64,000 nucleotides of DNA from JANLYQ01 sp031365725. Its GTDB lineage: Bacteria > Actinomycetota > Actinomycetes > JACCUZ01. Numbering within the stretch: the stretch's first letter is position 1; every line of letters starts with the position of its first letter. The notes under the pieces are model-generated. The model saw only the letters and a program-made list of their open reading frames with translations, had not been told where the DNA came from and ran no database searches. Position numbers and translations under genes: made by a program. The DNA is taken from the NCBI GenBank assembly GCA_031365725.1, contig JANLYQ010000017.1:24654-88653 (forward strand), given 5' to 3'. This document shows, one piece after another, positions 36,302 through 44,795 of the stretch.

Positions 36302-37462
36302 ATGAGCGTGGCCACCCGCAGCACCGCCCTTCGCTGGGTGACGGCTGCGGCGGTGACCGGTGCGGTGGTCGCGGCGCCGACCGCGCTGGCCCGCTCCACT
36401 GCCGGTGGTGGCGTGACCGACCCCGCCGGTCTCCGCGCGCTCGTCGCAGCCGCCCGCGCCTCGACCGACGTACCGCACCAGGGTCTGGTCGAGGCCACCG
36501 GCACGTTGGGCCTGCCCGACCTGCCACGCCTCGGCGACGTCGCCGCGTTGCTCGGCAGCTCGACGACCGCCCGGGTCTGGTGGCGCTCCCCCTCGGCCTG
36601 GCGGGTGGACAAGATAACCGCGACCGGGGAGTCCGACACCTACGCCGTGGACGGTGGGGTGCAGACGTGGGACTTCGAGACCGGCCAGTCGCAACGCCTC
36701 GTCGACCTCGGCTCGATCCGGCTGCCGCGGGTCGACGACCTGGTGCCACCACAGGCTGCCCGTCGCGCTCTGGCAGGAGTGACCCGACGCGACGCCCTCA
36801 CCCCGCTGCCACCGCGCCGGGTCGCAGGTCGCGCAGCCACCGGCGTGCGCATCGTGCCGGCCGACGCGCGCAGCACCATCGGTCGCATCGACGTGTACGT
36901 CGACGAGCGCACCGACCTTCCGCTGTCCCTGGTCGTGGTGCCCCGTAGCAGCACGGTGGCTGCGTTGCGCAGCACGTTCGTCGACGTGTCGTTCACCGCC
37001 CCCGCGGTCTCGGACACGACGCCGCGCACGCCGCCGTTCGGTCGGGTGCGCACCAGCCGCACCCCCGACCTGGCCAGCGCCTCGGACCGCTACGCACCCT
37101 TCGCGCTGCCCGACCGGCTCGCCGGCATGCCACGCGGACGTGGGCTGCTGGCCGGGCAGGGCACCGCGACCTATGGCCGTGGACTTGCACGGTTCGTCGT
37201 CGTGCCGCTGCAGGGGCACACCGGTCGGGCTGCCCTGACCGCGGCGACGAGCGGTGGCGGCGCGGCTCTGGATGTCGGCGTCAACGGGGAGGCTGTGCTG
37301 GTGACCACACCGCTGCTCAACGTCGTGGTGGCGCGGGCCGAGCCTGCCGGTGGTGGACGAAGCCGACAGGAACGGTGGTACCTCGTGTCGGGCATGGTCG
37401 ACGCGGCCACGTTGCAGGCAGCGGTGCGCGGGCTGGCAGACAACCCACCTGGTTTCCGGTGA
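36302..37462 (+). CDS. Exported LolA/RseB-like protein linked to an ABC transporter
   Basis: A 386-residue protein with an N-terminal signal peptide or anchor (residues 12-30, ending ALARS). The body is rich in beta-strand pattern: ARVWWRSPSAWRVDKI, SDTYAVDGGVQTWDFETGQS, IGRIDVYVDERTDLPLSLVV. This matches the LolA/LppX/RseB fold seen in actinobacterial proteins encoded next to CcmA-type ABC transporters, which bind lipids or sense envelope state. The stop overlaps the ATPase GTG by 4 bases, so it is coupled to the transporter and may be its periplasmic partner. Function inferred from fold-like pattern and context. Confidence 0.75.
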   Translation: MSVATRSTALRWVTAAAVTGAVVAAPTALARSTAGGGVTDPAGLRALVAAARASTDVPHQGLVEATGTLGLPDLPRLGDVAALLGSSTTARVWWRSPSAWRVDKITATGESDTYAVDGGVQTWDFETGQSQRLVDLGSIRLPRVDDLVPPQAARRALAGVTRRDALTPLPPRRVAGRAATGVRIVPADARSTIGRIDVYVDERTDLPLSLVVVPRSSTVAALRSTFVDVSFTAPAVSDTTPRTPPFGRVRTSRTPDLASASDRYAPFALPDRLAGMPRGRGLLAGQGTATYGRGLARFVVVPLQGHTGRAALTAATSGGGAALDVGVNGEAVLVTTPLLNVVVARAEPAGGGRSRQERWYLVSGMVDAATLQAAVRGLADNPPGFR

Positions 37463-38448
37463 GTGCCGAGGCGGTGATCAGGACCGAGAAGTTGACCAAG
37501 CGGTTCGGCCGCGTCACCGCCGTCGACGACCTGACGTTGACTGTCGGCGCAGGTGACCGCTATGGCTTCCTCGGGCCCAACGGGTCGGGCAAGACGACGA
37601 CGGTGCGGATGCTGCTCGGCCTGGTGCTCGCGACGTCCGGGTCGGTCGAGCTGCTCGGGTCAGCGGTGCCCCACGGACGAGGAGCGGCCCTCGCCCAGGT
37701 CGGCGCGCTGATCGAGGGGCCGGCTGCCTACGGCCATCTGTCCGGTCGCACCAACCTCGCCCTGATCGACGCGTCGGGGCCGCGGGGCGCTGGCGGCGGG
37801 CGACGGACACGTCGCCGCCGCATCGCTGCCGCGTTAGAGCAGGTCGGGCTGGACGCGGTCGGTCGACGACCGGTCAAGGCCTACTCCCTCGGCATGAAGC
37901 AGCGCCTCGGTCTGGCGGCTGCGCTGCTGCGCGCACCACGACTGCTGGTGCTCGACGAACCCACCAACGGCCTCGACCCACAAGGGATCCGCGAGGTCCG
38001 CGACCTGCTGCTGCAGCTCAACGAGGCCGGCACCACGATCTTTCTGTCCAGCCATCTGTTGACCGAGGTCGAGAGTCTCTGCACCCGAGTCGGGGTGCTG
38101 CAGCGCGGCCGGCTCGTGGTCGAGGACGACGTCGCCGCCCTGCGCGCACCGACCGGCCGGCTGCTGCTGCGCACACCCGATGTCGATGCGGTGGTCGGGT
38201 TGCTCGACGGTCGGGTCGAGGCTCGCGACGGTGACCTGCTGACGGTCCGGCACGGCGACCCGGCGGCGCTCTCGGCGCTGCTCGTCGGCAGTGGTGTGCG
38301 GCTCGAGGAGCTGCAGCGCGAACGCCACTCCCTCGAGGACGTGGTGCTGGGCCTGACCGGGCCCGGGTCGGATCGGGTCTCGGGTTCACCTCCCGACGTC
38401 ATCGGCGGGGCCCCGCCTTCCGACGTCATCGGCGGGGAGCCGCAGTGA
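37459..38448 (+). CDS. ABC transporter ATPase, CcmA-type
   Basis: A 329-residue ATPase with Walker A GPNGSGKTTT, signature YSLGMKQRLGLAAAL, Walker B LLVLDEPTNGLD and H-loop FLSSHLLTEVE. These mark the CcmA/drug-resistance class of ABC-2 type systems. The arginine-rich insert GGGRRTRRRR lies just before the helical domain. The C-terminus carries a duplicated P-S-DVIGG motif encoded by an 18-bp repeat (38393-38410 and 38420-38437). GTG at 37459 is coupled to the upstream gene; its own end overlaps the permease start. Confidence 0.92.
   Translation: MSAEAVIRTEKLTKRFGRVTAVDDLTLTVGAGDRYGFLGPNGSGKTTTVRMLLGLVLATSGSVELLGSAVPHGRGAALAQVGALIEGPAAYGHLSGRTNLALIDASGPRGAGGGRRTRRRRIAAALEQVGLDAVGRRPVKAYSLGMKQRLGLAAALLRAPRLLVLDEPTNGLDPQGIREVRDLLLQLNEAGTTIFLSSHLLTEVESLCTRVGVLQRGRLVVEDDVAALRAPTGRLLLRTPDVDAVVGLLDGRVEARDGDLLTVRHGDPAALSALLVGSGVRLEELQRERHSLEDVVLGLTGPGSDRVSGSPPDVIGGAPPSDVIGGEPQ
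38411..38437 (+). promoter_or_regulatory. Hairpin covering the permease ribosome binding site
   Basis: CCCCGCC at 38411-38417 can pair with GGCGGGG at 38431-38437 across a 13-base loop. The right arm overlaps GGGGAG (38434-38439), the ribosome binding site of the permease starting at 38445. Translation of the ATPase would open this stem, a layout suited to translational coupling. GGCGGGGCCCCGCC at 38404-38417 is also a perfect 14-bp palindrome. Confidence 0.5.
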
Positions 38449-39266
38449 TCGCCGTCGAGCTCGTCAAGCTGTTCCGTCGCCCACGCACCTGGGTGACGAT
38501 CTTCCTGTTGTGCCTGCTGCCGACGATCGTGGCGGTGTTCCTGTCCGTGACCGACGTGGCGCCTCGACCGGGCGACGGGCCGGCGTTCCTGTCCGCCGTG
38601 CTGGCCAACGGAAAGCTGTTCCCCGCGGCGGCGTTGGGCATCGTGCTGCCGCTCTTCCTGCCGGTCGCGGTGGCGGTGGTCGCGGGCGACGCCGTGGCCG
38701 GCGAGGCCTCCGGTGGCACCCTGCGGTACCTGCTGGTGCGACCGGTCGGGCGCACCCGGCTGCTCGTCGCCAAGCTGGTGTCGGTGATGGTGTTCCTGCT
38801 GGTCGCCGTCACTGCTGTCGCGGGCACGGCGTACATCGTGGGGACGCGGTTGTTCGTCCCGGTGCCGGGGTCACCGGCGACGGTGGTCACCGGCCTGTCG
38901 GGCAGCACGTTGACCCCCGCGCAGCTGGCCGGGCGCACGGTGCTCGTCATCCTCTACATCTCGTGGTCGATGCTCGGAGTCGCGGCGATCGCTCTGTTCC
39001 TCTCGACACTCACCACGTCGTCCCTCGGTGCGGCGCTGGGATCGTTGGCTGCTCTGGTGACCAGTCAGGTGCTGGTGTCGTTGGATGCGGCGTCGTCGGT
39101 GCGCGACTATCTGCCGACGAGGTGGTGGCTGGCGTGGGTCGACCTGTTCCGCGACCCGATCCTGTGGCACGACCTGCAACGCGGGGTGATCGTGCAGGGC
39201 GTCTATGCCGTGGTGATGCTCGTGCTTGCGTGGGCGAACTTCACCACCCGCGACATCACGACGTGA
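38445..39266 (+). CDS. ABC-2 type transporter permease
   Basis: A 273-residue membrane protein with about six helices. IAVELVKLFRRPRTWVTIFLL at the start and GEASGGTLRYLLVRPVGRTRLLVAKL in the second loop are typical of ABC-2 permeases that partner CcmA-like ATPases. GTG at 38445 overlaps the ATPase stop (GTGA). With the LolA/RseB-like gene it forms a three-gene rightward operon. The exported or flipped substrate is unknown. A hairpin terminator lies 70 bp downstream. Confidence 0.9.
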   Translation: MIAVELVKLFRRPRTWVTIFLLCLLPTIVAVFLSVTDVAPRPGDGPAFLSAVLANGKLFPAAALGIVLPLFLPVAVAVVAGDAVAGEASGGTLRYLLVRPVGRTRLLVAKLVSVMVFLLVAVTAVAGTAYIVGTRLFVPVPGSPATVVTGLSGSTLTPAQLAGRTVLVILYISWSMLGVAAIALFLSTLTTSSLGAALGSLAALVTSQVLVSLDAASSVRDYLPTRWWLAWVDLFRDPILWHDLQRGVIVQGVYAVVMLVLAWANFTTRDITT

Positions 39267-39335
39267 CGGGATATCACGACATGAGGCGCGGCCCAGCCGG
39301 ACCCGCGCGGTAGGTCAGGTCCCGTCGGGGCAGCG

Positions 39336-39375
39336 CCTACTGCCTTGCCTCCCTTCATGAGGGCAGCGCAGTAGG
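39336..39375. terminator. Bidirectional terminator between convergent genes (copy 2)
   Basis: CCTACTGCCTTGCC at 39336-39349 pairs with GGCAGCGCAGTAGG at 39362-39375 with two mismatches in 14. The right arm is identical to that of the terminator at 17886-17899. It lies between the permease stop at 39266 and the leftward gene ending at 39397. Confidence 0.8.
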
Positions 39376-39396
39376 CCGCGGTACGTCAGGGTCCCG

Positions 39397-39774
39397 TCAG
39401 CTCGGCTGGAAGAGGCAGAACGGGTGACCGGCCGGGTCCAGCAGCACCCGTACGTCGTCCTGGGGCTGGTGCTCGGCAAGGACCGCGCCCTCGGCGACCG
39501 CGTGCGCCACCGCCGCCTCGAGGTCTTCGGCGCGCAGGTCGAGGTGAGCCATCATCTGCTGGTCGCCGGGGCCTGCCGGCCATGTCGGCGGCACGTGCCC
39601 GGGCTCGCCCTGGAAGGACAGCCCGCTGCCCCCACCCGGTGGTCGCAGCATGACCCACCCCGGCTCGTCGGCGACAACGTCCCACCCGAGCAGGCGACGG
39701 TAGAAGTCGCCCAGCGCCTGAGGATCGGAGGCCCCCAGCACGGTGGCGGAGACGGTGATCGAGGGTGCGCTCAT
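39397..39774 (-). CDS. VOC (glyoxalase/bleomycin-resistance fold) protein
   Basis: A 125-residue single-module protein of the vicinal-oxygen-chelate superfamily. SATVLGASDPQALGDFYRRLLGWDVV opens the first beta-alpha unit, MMAHLDLRAEDLEAAVAHAV the second, and VLLDPAGHPFCLFQPS is the characteristic end with a possible metal-binding histidine. Members act as isomerases, dioxygenases or drug-binding proteins; none can be chosen. The gene ends at the shared terminator and begins 47 bp downstream of the lipase-like gene's stop. Confidence 0.82.
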   Translation of the reverse strand: MSAPSITVSATVLGASDPQALGDFYRRLLGWDVVADEPGWVMLRPPGGGSGLSFQGEPGHVPPTWPAGPGDQQMMAHLDLRAEDLEAAVAHAVAEGAVLAEHQPQDDVRVLLDPAGHPFCLFQPS

Positions 39775-39821
39775 GCGTCGATCCTGCCGCGGTCACGCAG
39801 CGGCGACCACCCCGTCGCGCC

Positions 39822-40616
39822 TCAGCGGACCGGGCAGCCCGGGCCGACGTGCGGCAGCCGCGGTGATGCGCCCAGCACCGCGACGACCAGCGCCTGTACG
39901 GCGGCATCCGTCGGCAGCTGCCCGTGCGACACGGCTCGGCCCGGGCAGAGGTCCTGCACGACCACGTCCAAGGCCCCGACGAGTCCGGCGCTCGATGGCG
40001 GCGTCACCACCTGGTCCTGCGCGCTCCAGATGCTGACCCACCGCGGGCCGGGCGGCGTCTCGTCGCCGCGGTTGAGCCCGGCCAGGAGCGCACTGTCCGG
40101 CGCGAGCTCCTGGCAGGCCGCCGGACACGCGCCGGGGGCCAGTGCCGTCGCCAACGCCGCCACGTCGGTGCCGTGCTGCGGCGACCCCAGCGTCACCACG
40201 CGCCGGGCCAGGCGGGCGCCACCCAGACGCGCGACCCAGTAGCGCGCCACCACCCCGCCGGCCGAGTAGCCCACCACGTCCACCGACGGCGCCCCGGCCG
40301 CGACCGCTGCCGTGGCCGCAGCACCCAAGGCCGCGGCCTGCGCGGCGATCGGCCCGGTCGCGTCGCCGGGGAGAGCCACGACCGTCACGATGCGACCCGG
40401 GCGACCCACCGACCGCAGCCGAGCCGCCAGCTGCTCCAGACCGCCGACCCCACCGCCATAGCCGGGGACGAGCAGGACGGTGCCCGGCCGGTCTTGCCGC
40501 ACTGCGGTCGACGCGCCCGCGCCTGATCGTCGTACGACGACAACCCCGGCACCCACCGCCACCACCAGCAGAACGGCCGCGAGCAGCGCGAGGACCAGAC
40601 GGCGGACCGGGCTCAT
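39822..40616 (-). CDS. Exported alpha/beta hydrolase, lipase-like
   Basis: A 264-residue protein with an N-terminal membrane helix (residues 6-27), acting as anchor or signal. TVLLVPGYGGGVGGLEQLAARL gives the oxyanion region; the nucleophile serine is in VDVVGYSAGGVVARYW and LGSPQHGTDVAAL follows, as in actinobacterial triacylglycerol lipases/esterases. An aspartate in SIWSAQDQVVTPPSS and histidine in GRAVSHGQLPTD complete a plausible triad. Cysteine pairs (PGACPAACQE) suggest an extracytoplasmic location. The ATG overlaps the purA stop in ATGA, so it is the second gene of a purA-lipase unit, an unusual partner. Confidence 0.85.
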   Translation of the reverse strand: MSPVRRLVLALLAAVLLVVAVGAGVVVVRRSGAGASTAVRQDRPGTVLLVPGYGGGVGGLEQLAARLRSVGRPGRIVTVVALPGDATGPIAAQAAALGAAATAAVAAGAPSVDVVGYSAGGVVARYWVARLGGARLARRVVTLGSPQHGTDVAALATALAPGACPAACQELAPDSALLAGLNRGDETPPGPRWVSIWSAQDQVVTPPSSAGLVGALDVVVQDLCPGRAVSHGQLPTDAAVQALVVAVLGASPRLPHVGPGCPVR

Positions 40617-41899
40617 CCGAGCAGGGAGCGGACCTCGACGGTCTCGTCACGACCCGGTCCTACGCCGATCGCCGAGATCGGTGCGCCGGACATCTCCTCG
40701 AGCGCGGCGACATAGGCCTGCGCGGCCTTCGGCAGATCGGCCAACGAACGGGCGCCGGTGATGTCCTCCTCCCAGCCGTCGAGATAGTCATAGACCGGGA
40801 CCGCGTGGTGGAAGTCGGTCTGGGTCATCGGCATCTCGTCGTGCCGCACACCATCGACGTCGTAGGCGACGCAGACCGGGATCTTGTCCCACCCGGTGAG
40901 GACGTCGAGCTTGGTCAGAACGAAGTCGGTGACCCCGTTGATGCGCGCGGCATAGCGGGCGACGACGGCGTCGTACCAGCCGCACCGTCTCGGCCGACCG
41001 GTGGTGGTGCCGAACTCGAAGCCGTCGGCGCGCAGCTTGTCGCCGTCATCGTCGAGCAGCTCGGTCGGGAACGGGCCGGAGCCGACGCGCGTCGTGTAGG
41101 CCTTGACCACGGCGATGACGCGGTCGATGCGGGTGGGCGGGATGCCCGAGCCGGTGCAGGCACCGCCGGCCGTCGGGTTGGACGACGTCACGAACGGATA
41201 GGTGCCGTGGTCGACGTCGAGCAGCGTGGCCTGACCGCCCTCGAGCAGCACGGTCTCACCACGATCGAGTGCCTGGCTGAGCACCAGCGCCGTGTCGACC
41301 ACCATCGGGCGCAACCGCTCGGCGAAGCCGAGGAACTCCTCCACCACCTCGTCCACCGTGATGGCACGCCGGTTGTAGACCTTGACCAGCACGTCGTTCT
41401 TCAGCTCGAGGGTGCCCTCGACCTTCTGCCGCAGGATCTTCTCGTCGAAGATGTCCTGGACCCGGACGCCGACCCGCGACATCTTGTCGGCGTAGGTCGG
41501 TCCGATGCCGCGACCGGTGGTGCCGAGCTTCGCGTTGCCGAGAAACCGCTCAGTGACCTGGTCGATCGTGCGGTGGTGCTGACCGATCAGGTGCGCACTC
41601 GCACTCACCAGCAGCGCGGACGTGTCGACCCCGCGAGCCTCGAGCGCATCGATCTCGCTGAACAGCACGGCGAGGTCGATGACTACACCGTTGCCGATGA
41701 CGGGAGTGACACCGGGGGTGAGGATGCCGGAGGGGAGCAGATGCAATGCGTACTTCTCGTCGCCGATGACGATGGTGTGGCCGGCGTTGTTGCCGCCGTT
41801 GTACTTCACGACGTAGTCGACCGAGGAGCCGAGCAGGTCGGTGGCCTTGCCCTTGCCCTCGTCACCCCACTGGGCGCCCAGCAGCACGATCGCCGGCAT
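40613..41899 (-). CDS. purA: Adenylosuccinate synthetase
   Basis: A 428-residue GTP-dependent enzyme that joins IMP and aspartate, the first step to AMP. Marks: MPAIVLLGAQWGDEGKGKAT with the P-loop, VKYNGGNNAGHTIV, GTTGRGIGPTYADKMSR and VEVRSLLG near the end. Full length for the family. ATG at 41899. Its stop overlaps the start of the lipase-like gene. The upstream regulator gene, same direction, ends 47 bp before it. PurA works with PurB, encoded 8 kb away. Confidence 0.97.
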   Translation of the reverse strand: MPAIVLLGAQWGDEGKGKATDLLGSSVDYVVKYNGGNNAGHTIVIGDEKYALHLLPSGILTPGVTPVIGNGVVIDLAVLFSEIDALEARGVDTSALLVSASAHLIGQHHRTIDQVTERFLGNAKLGTTGRGIGPTYADKMSRVGVRVQDIFDEKILRQKVEGTLELKNDVLVKVYNRRAITVDEVVEEFLGFAERLRPMVVDTALVLSQALDRGETVLLEGGQATLLDVDHGTYPFVTSSNPTAGGACTGSGIPPTRIDRVIAVVKAYTTRVGSGPFPTELLDDDGDKLRADGFEFGTTTGRPRRCGWYDAVVARYAARINGVTDFVLTKLDVLTGWDKIPVCVAYDVDGVRHDEMPMTQTDFHHAVPVYDYLDGWEEDITGARSLADLPKAAQAYVAALEEMSGAPISAIGVGPGRDETVEVRSLLG

Positions 41900-41946
41900 G
41901 GCGGAACCTCATTTGCAGCGGGGGGAAGGGCGCTGGCGATGATATG

Positions 41947-42915
41947 TCAGACCAGCCCGCGCCGGGCTGCCTCCATGCCGGCCTGGAACCGGGTCACGGC
42001 CCCGACCTCCTCCATCAGCTCGGAGATCCGGCGGCGCACCGTGCGGAGCGACACTCCCAGCTGGCGGGCGATCGTCTCGTCCTTAGCGCCCATCACCAGC
42101 AGCTCGAGGATCCGCGAGCGCTGGTCGGCTGGATCGCCGTCGCCGATCGGGTGGAACGGCACGGCGCGCTCCCAGTAGCGCTCGAACAGCTCGCGGACGA
42201 TGGCGATCATCGCCGGGGCATGGATGACGATCATGCTGCCGGGCACGCCCTCCCAGCGCGAGGAGACCAGCGCCGCGCGGTCGCCGTACACCCCGATCTC
42301 GCGCATGGTGAAGGGCAGCAACCGGACCCGCTCACCGGCCGCCGCCCACCCGCGGACGTAGGCGAGCTGCACCGGGTCCTCGACCACCGAGGCTGGATAG
42401 ACCGCGCGCATCGGGCGACCGGCCGCCAGCTGCTCACGGACGAGCTCGAGAAAGCTCGAGGGCACGACCTCGATCCCGTCGACCGCGTGACAGGTGAGGA
42501 CCTCGCCCTCCGACCCGCGTTGCAGGTCCTCGAACGTACGCACCGCCTCGGCCTCGCTGAGCACCTGGAACGGCACCTCCGACCAGGTGCGGGTCTGGCC
42601 GGCGAGGTGGTCGACGGAAAAGGCCGCAAGACCTGCGCGTACGCCGTCGAGCTGGGCGCGCCGGTCGTCCAGGGTGCGCACCTCGGCCTGCAGCAACGCG
42701 GCCAGGGCCACGGCCGGTGGGGCGGCCTGCAGGCTGCCCCCGGCGCGGGTGACCAGCGAGAGGCGCTCGAGCTCGTGGAGGGCAGCCGCTACCGCTGCCG
42801 GGTCGAGGTCGAGCCGCTCGGCGACCCCGGCGGCCGTGGTCCCCGGGTTGCGCAGGGTGGTCCGGTAGACGGACTCGGCGATGTCGTCGAGGTCCCAGAC
42901 CTCCAGTGCTCCCAC
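41947..42915 (-). CDS. TrmB-like/LuxR-type two-HTH transcriptional regulator
   Basis: About 322 residues. The N-terminal part (LDDIAESVYRTTLRNPGTTAAGVAERLDLDPAAVAAAL split into two helices) resembles a TrmB-type winged helix; the C-terminus has a LuxR-type helix-turn-helix with ILELLVMGAKDETIARQLG followed by SLRTVRRRISEL. The middle (FEDLQRGSEGEVLTCHAVDG, then RAVYPASVVEDP) is the sensor-like domain common in actinobacterial regulators of this kind. Candidate starts are GTG at 42915 (chosen, nearest the conserved part) and GTG at 42951. It lies just upstream of purA, but control of purA is only a guess. Confidence 0.82.
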   Translation of the reverse strand: MGALEVWDLDDIAESVYRTTLRNPGTTAAGVAERLDLDPAAVAAALHELERLSLVTRAGGSLQAAPPAVALAALLQAEVRTLDDRRAQLDGVRAGLAAFSVDHLAGQTRTWSEVPFQVLSEAEAVRTFEDLQRGSEGEVLTCHAVDGIEVVPSSFLELVREQLAAGRPMRAVYPASVVEDPVQLAYVRGWAAAGERVRLLPFTMREIGVYGDRAALVSSRWEGVPGSMIVIHAPAMIAIVRELFERYWERAVPFHPIGDGDPADQRSRILELLVMGAKDETIARQLGVSLRTVRRRISELMEEVGAVTRFQAGMEAARRGLV

Positions 42916-43001
42916 GCCTGAAAGGTTACGGTCGTGGCAACTTCCTGTCACTGTCCAGCGGGGGCGCCCTCTTGTGCCCGGAACAGGGAAGGATGCGTCC
43001 C

Positions 43002-43045
43002 GGCGAGGTGCGGAGCCGCGGCAGGGGACGGTTCCGCGCCTCGCC
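43002..43045 (-). terminator. Hairpin terminator after fba-DUF3151
   Basis: GGCGAGGTGCGGA at 43002-43014 pairs with TCCGCGCCTCGCC at 43033-43045 at 12 of 13 positions, the last being a wobble. The 18-base loop is itself GC-rich. It lies 20 bases beyond the leftward DUF3151 stop. Confidence 0.6.
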
Positions 43046-43065
43046 TGCTGCGTCCCGGGGCCGGT

Positions 43066-43560
43066 TCAGGCCAAGGCGTTCACCGCGGTCGGGCTGCTGT
43101 CGGCCAGCAGCTGCGCACATCGCTCCGCTTCGTGCTCCTCGCCGATGGTCGCAGCCGCCCGGCCGAGCGCCCGCACCGCCCGGAGCACCCCGCGGTTCGG
43201 CTCGTGCTCCCACGGCACCGGGCCGTGGCCCTTCCAGCCGTTGCGCCGCAGCGCGTCCAGACCGCGGTGGTAGCCGGTGCGGGCGTAGGCGTAGCCCTCG
43301 ATGGTGCGTCCGGAGGCCAGTGCCTCCTCGGCCAGCGTGGCCCAGGCCTCGCAGGACGTGGGGTGGGCCGCGGCGACCTCGGCGGCGGGGGTGCCCGAGG
43401 CCAGCGCCTCCCGTGGCTCCGCCTCGTCGGGCAGCAGCGTCGGTGCAGGCTCGCCGAGCAGGTTGCCGTGGCTCATCACGCTCGGCGGCGGCACGGTGGT
43501 CGGCTGGCTGGGGTGCTGCGGCACGGTGGTCGGCTGGCTGGGGTGCTGCGGCTGGCTCAT
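43066..43560 (-). CDS. DUF3151 family protein
   Basis: A 164-residue protein whose body matches DUF3151, an actinobacterial family of unknown function often encoded next to class II aldolase, as here. NLLGEPAPTLLPDEAEP opens the conserved part; EAWATLAEEALASGRTIEGYAYARTGYHRGLDALRRNGWKGHGPV-type segments (split here) follow, then RGVLRAVRALGRAAATIGE. ATG at 43560 has AGGA eight bases upstream and adds 28 residues with a duplicated PQHPSQPTTV; the internal ATG at 43476 fits the usual family start. Leftward, 67 bp after fba, with a hairpin terminator downstream. Confidence 0.88.
   Translation of the reverse strand: MSQPQHPSQPTTVPQHPSQPTTVPPPSVMSHGNLLGEPAPTLLPDEAEPREALASGTPAAEVAAAHPTSCEAWATLAEEALASGRTIEGYAYARTGYHRGLDALRRNGWKGHGPVPWEHEPNRGVLRAVRALGRAAATIGEEHEAERCAQLLADSSPTAVNALA
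43491..43550. repeat. Perfect two-copy 30-bp tandem repeat in DUF3151 5' end
   Basis: The 30-bp unit at 43491-43520 is repeated exactly at 43521-43550. It encodes the duplicated PQHPSQPTTV in the leading extension of the DUF3151 protein and keeps the frame. Confidence 0.95.
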
Positions 43561-43627
43561 GCGCCGATCCTGCCACCCGCGGCATCCCCGCAGTTGACCC
43601 CGTGAGGTAGGCGGCGCGGGCGGCGGG

Positions 43628-44656
43628 TCAGACGCCCAGGGTGGTGCCGGTCGAGCGCAGGTCTGCGCAGGCATGCACCACTCGGGCGGCCATGCCGGCC
43701 TCGGCCGACTTGCCCCAGGCGCGCGGGTCGTAGAGCTTCTTGTTGCCGACCTCGCCGTCGACCTTGAGCACGCCGGCGTAGTTGACGAACATGTGCTCCA
43801 CGACCGGGCGGGTGAAGGCGTACTGCGTGTCGGTGTCGACGTTCATCTTCACGACGCCGTAGTCGAGGGTCTCGCGGATCTCCTCGAGCAGCGAGCCGGA
43901 GCCGCCGTGGAAGACGAGGTCGAACGGCTTGTCGCCGCCGACCTTGGCAGCCACCTCGTCCTGGATGTCCTTGAGGATGGAGGGGCGCAGCTTGACGTTG
44001 CCGGGCTTGTAGACACCGTGCACGTTGCCGAACGTCGCGGCCAGCAGATAGCGGCCGACCTCGCCCGGCTTGCCCAGCACCTCGACGGTGCGCACCGCGT
44101 CACCGGGAGTCGTGTAGAGCTTCTCGTTGATCTCGTTCTGGACGCCGTCCTCCTCGCCGCCGACGACGCCGATCTCCAGCTCCATCACGATCTTGGCCTT
44201 CGCGCACTGCTCGAGGAGCTCGCGGGCGATCGTGAGGTTCTCCTCCAGCTCGACGGCCGAGCCGTCCCACATGTGCGACTGGAACAACGGCTCCTGACCG
44301 GCCGCGACCCGCGCCTGCGAGAGGGCGATCAGCGGGCGCATGTAGCCGTCGAGCTTGTCCTTGGGGCAGTGGTCGGTGTGCAGCGCGATCTGCACGCCGT
44401 AGCCCCTGGCCACGTGGTGGGCGAACTCGGCGAGCGCCTGCGCACCGACCACCATGTTCTTGATGGTGCTGCCGGAGAGGTATTCCGCACCTCCGGTCGA
44501 CACCTGCACGATGCCGTCGCTCTGCGCCTCGGCGAAGCCCTGGATCGCGGCGGTCAGCGACTGCGAGGACGTCACGTTGATGGCGGGATAGGCGAAGGCA
44601 CCGGCCTTGGCGCGGTCGAGCATCTCGCCGTAGACCTCGGGCGTGGCGATGGGCAT
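43628..44656 (-). CDS. fba: Class II fructose-bisphosphate aldolase
   Basis: A 342-residue zinc-dependent aldolase of glycolysis and gluconeogenesis. MPIATPEVYGEMLDRAKAGAFAYPAINV is the typical start (first 20 residues suffice to recognise it); IALHTDHCPKDKLDGYMRPL holds zinc ligands, MELEIGVVGGEEDGV the second, FGNVHGVYKPGNVKLRP and LVFHGGSGS the remaining metal and phosphate sites. Size fits the actinobacterial group. ATG at 44656. Leads the leftward unit with DUF3151; the divergent tspO gene starts 139 bp away. Confidence 0.97.
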   Translation of the reverse strand: MPIATPEVYGEMLDRAKAGAFAYPAINVTSSQSLTAAIQGFAEAQSDGIVQVSTGGAEYLSGSTIKNMVVGAQALAEFAHHVARGYGVQIALHTDHCPKDKLDGYMRPLIALSQARVAAGQEPLFQSHMWDGSAVELEENLTIARELLEQCAKAKIVMELEIGVVGGEEDGVQNEINEKLYTTPGDAVRTVEVLGKPGEVGRYLLAATFGNVHGVYKPGNVKLRPSILKDIQDEVAAKVGGDKPFDLVFHGGSGSLLEEIRETLDYGVVKMNVDTDTQYAFTRPVVEHMFVNYAGVLKVDGEVGNKKLYDPRAWGKSAEAGMAARVVHACADLRSTGTTLGV

Positions 44657-44751
44657 GGTGTTCTCCGTGGGTCGAGCCTGCGTGGTCCTCTCGATACAAC
44701 CAGACCATGCCGTACGCCGGTCGGCACAGGTCACGGAGTGAGCAGCAGCGG

Positions 44752-44776
44752 GGGCGCCGGGATGGTCCCAGCGCCC
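44752..44776 (+). promoter_or_regulatory. Hairpin in the tspO leader
   Basis: GGGCGC at 44752-44757 pairs with GCGCCC at 44771-44776; after one mismatch GGGA (44759-44762) pairs with TCCC (44766-44769) around a 3-base loop. It lies 19 bases before the tspO ATG and might influence its translation. Confidence 0.45.
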
Positions 44777-44795
44777 ACGGGGTAGACCTGCGGGC

